Shown here one piece after another: positions 5,830-5,833 of a stretch of DNA of 5,833 bases. Origin of the DNA: Acutalibacter sp. Its GTDB lineage: Bacteria; Bacillota; Clostridia; Oscillospirales; Acutalibacteraceae. Location: the NCBI GenBank assembly GCA_022801475.1, contig JAAWSH010000260.1:1-5833 (forward strand). The letters are read 5' to 3'. The translations under genes and the position numbers were made by a program. The first letter of the stretch is position 1. The number at the start of each line of letters is the position of its first letter. The notes beneath the pieces are model-generated. The model did not search any database and had not been told where the DNA came from. It saw only the letters and a list, made by a program, of their open reading frames with translations.

Positions 5830-5833
5830 ATGA
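5830..5833 (+). CDS. Start of a gene running off the window
   Basis: The last four bases contain an ATG (5830-5832) preceded at suitable spacing by GAGAGGAAG (5814-5822), a good ribosome binding site that begins directly after the TAA of the 39-codon ORF. This suggests the first codon of a rightward gene in the same transcript. The product cannot be read. Confidence 0.5.

Overview
The window looks like an ordinary chromosomal stretch of a low-to-mid GC Gram-positive bacterium, most likely a gut-type Clostridia (Oscillospirales or a neighbour). This is an inference from AGGAG-type ribosome binding sites, sigma-A-like promoters, the residues used, and the co-occurrence of gltX and glnS. No rRNA, tRNA, CRISPR array, insertion sequence or phage gene is visible.

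Layout: a leftward gene (34-1521) encodes a 495-residue sodium:solute symporter family (SSS) permease. A 304-bp divergent intergenic region (1522-1825) carries a good candidate promoter in each direction. Rightward comes an aminoacyl-tRNA synthetase cluster: gltX (1826-3274, glutamyl-tRNA synthetase), a GNAT acetyltransferase frame (3278-3781) broken by one in-frame amber codon, and glnS (3820-5511, glutaminyl-tRNA synthetase). A perfect 14-bp hairpin terminator (5516-5551) closes the cluster. The remaining ~280 bp (5552-5833) is the regulatory and leader region of a further rightward unit. It holds TGACA-type repeats, a strong promoter with a 10-bp palindrome in its spacer, a 5' leader stem-loop, a 39-codon small ORF (5694-5813), and the ribosome binding site and start codon of a gene that runs off the window.

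How it works together: gltX and glnS charge tRNA-Glu and tRNA-Gln. A dedicated GlnRS means Gln-tRNA can be made directly, without relying only on the GluRS plus amidotransferase route. The GNAT frame starts 3 nt after gltX and is probably translationally coupled to it. Its nonsense codon removes the whole acetyl-CoA-binding half unless it is read through.

The most notable observations are the single-base-type nonsense break in an otherwise intact acetyltransferase between two tRNA synthetases, the acid-free basic 39-residue ORF, and the palindrome-bearing promoter upstream of it. I do not see convincing evidence of a wholly new multi-gene system.
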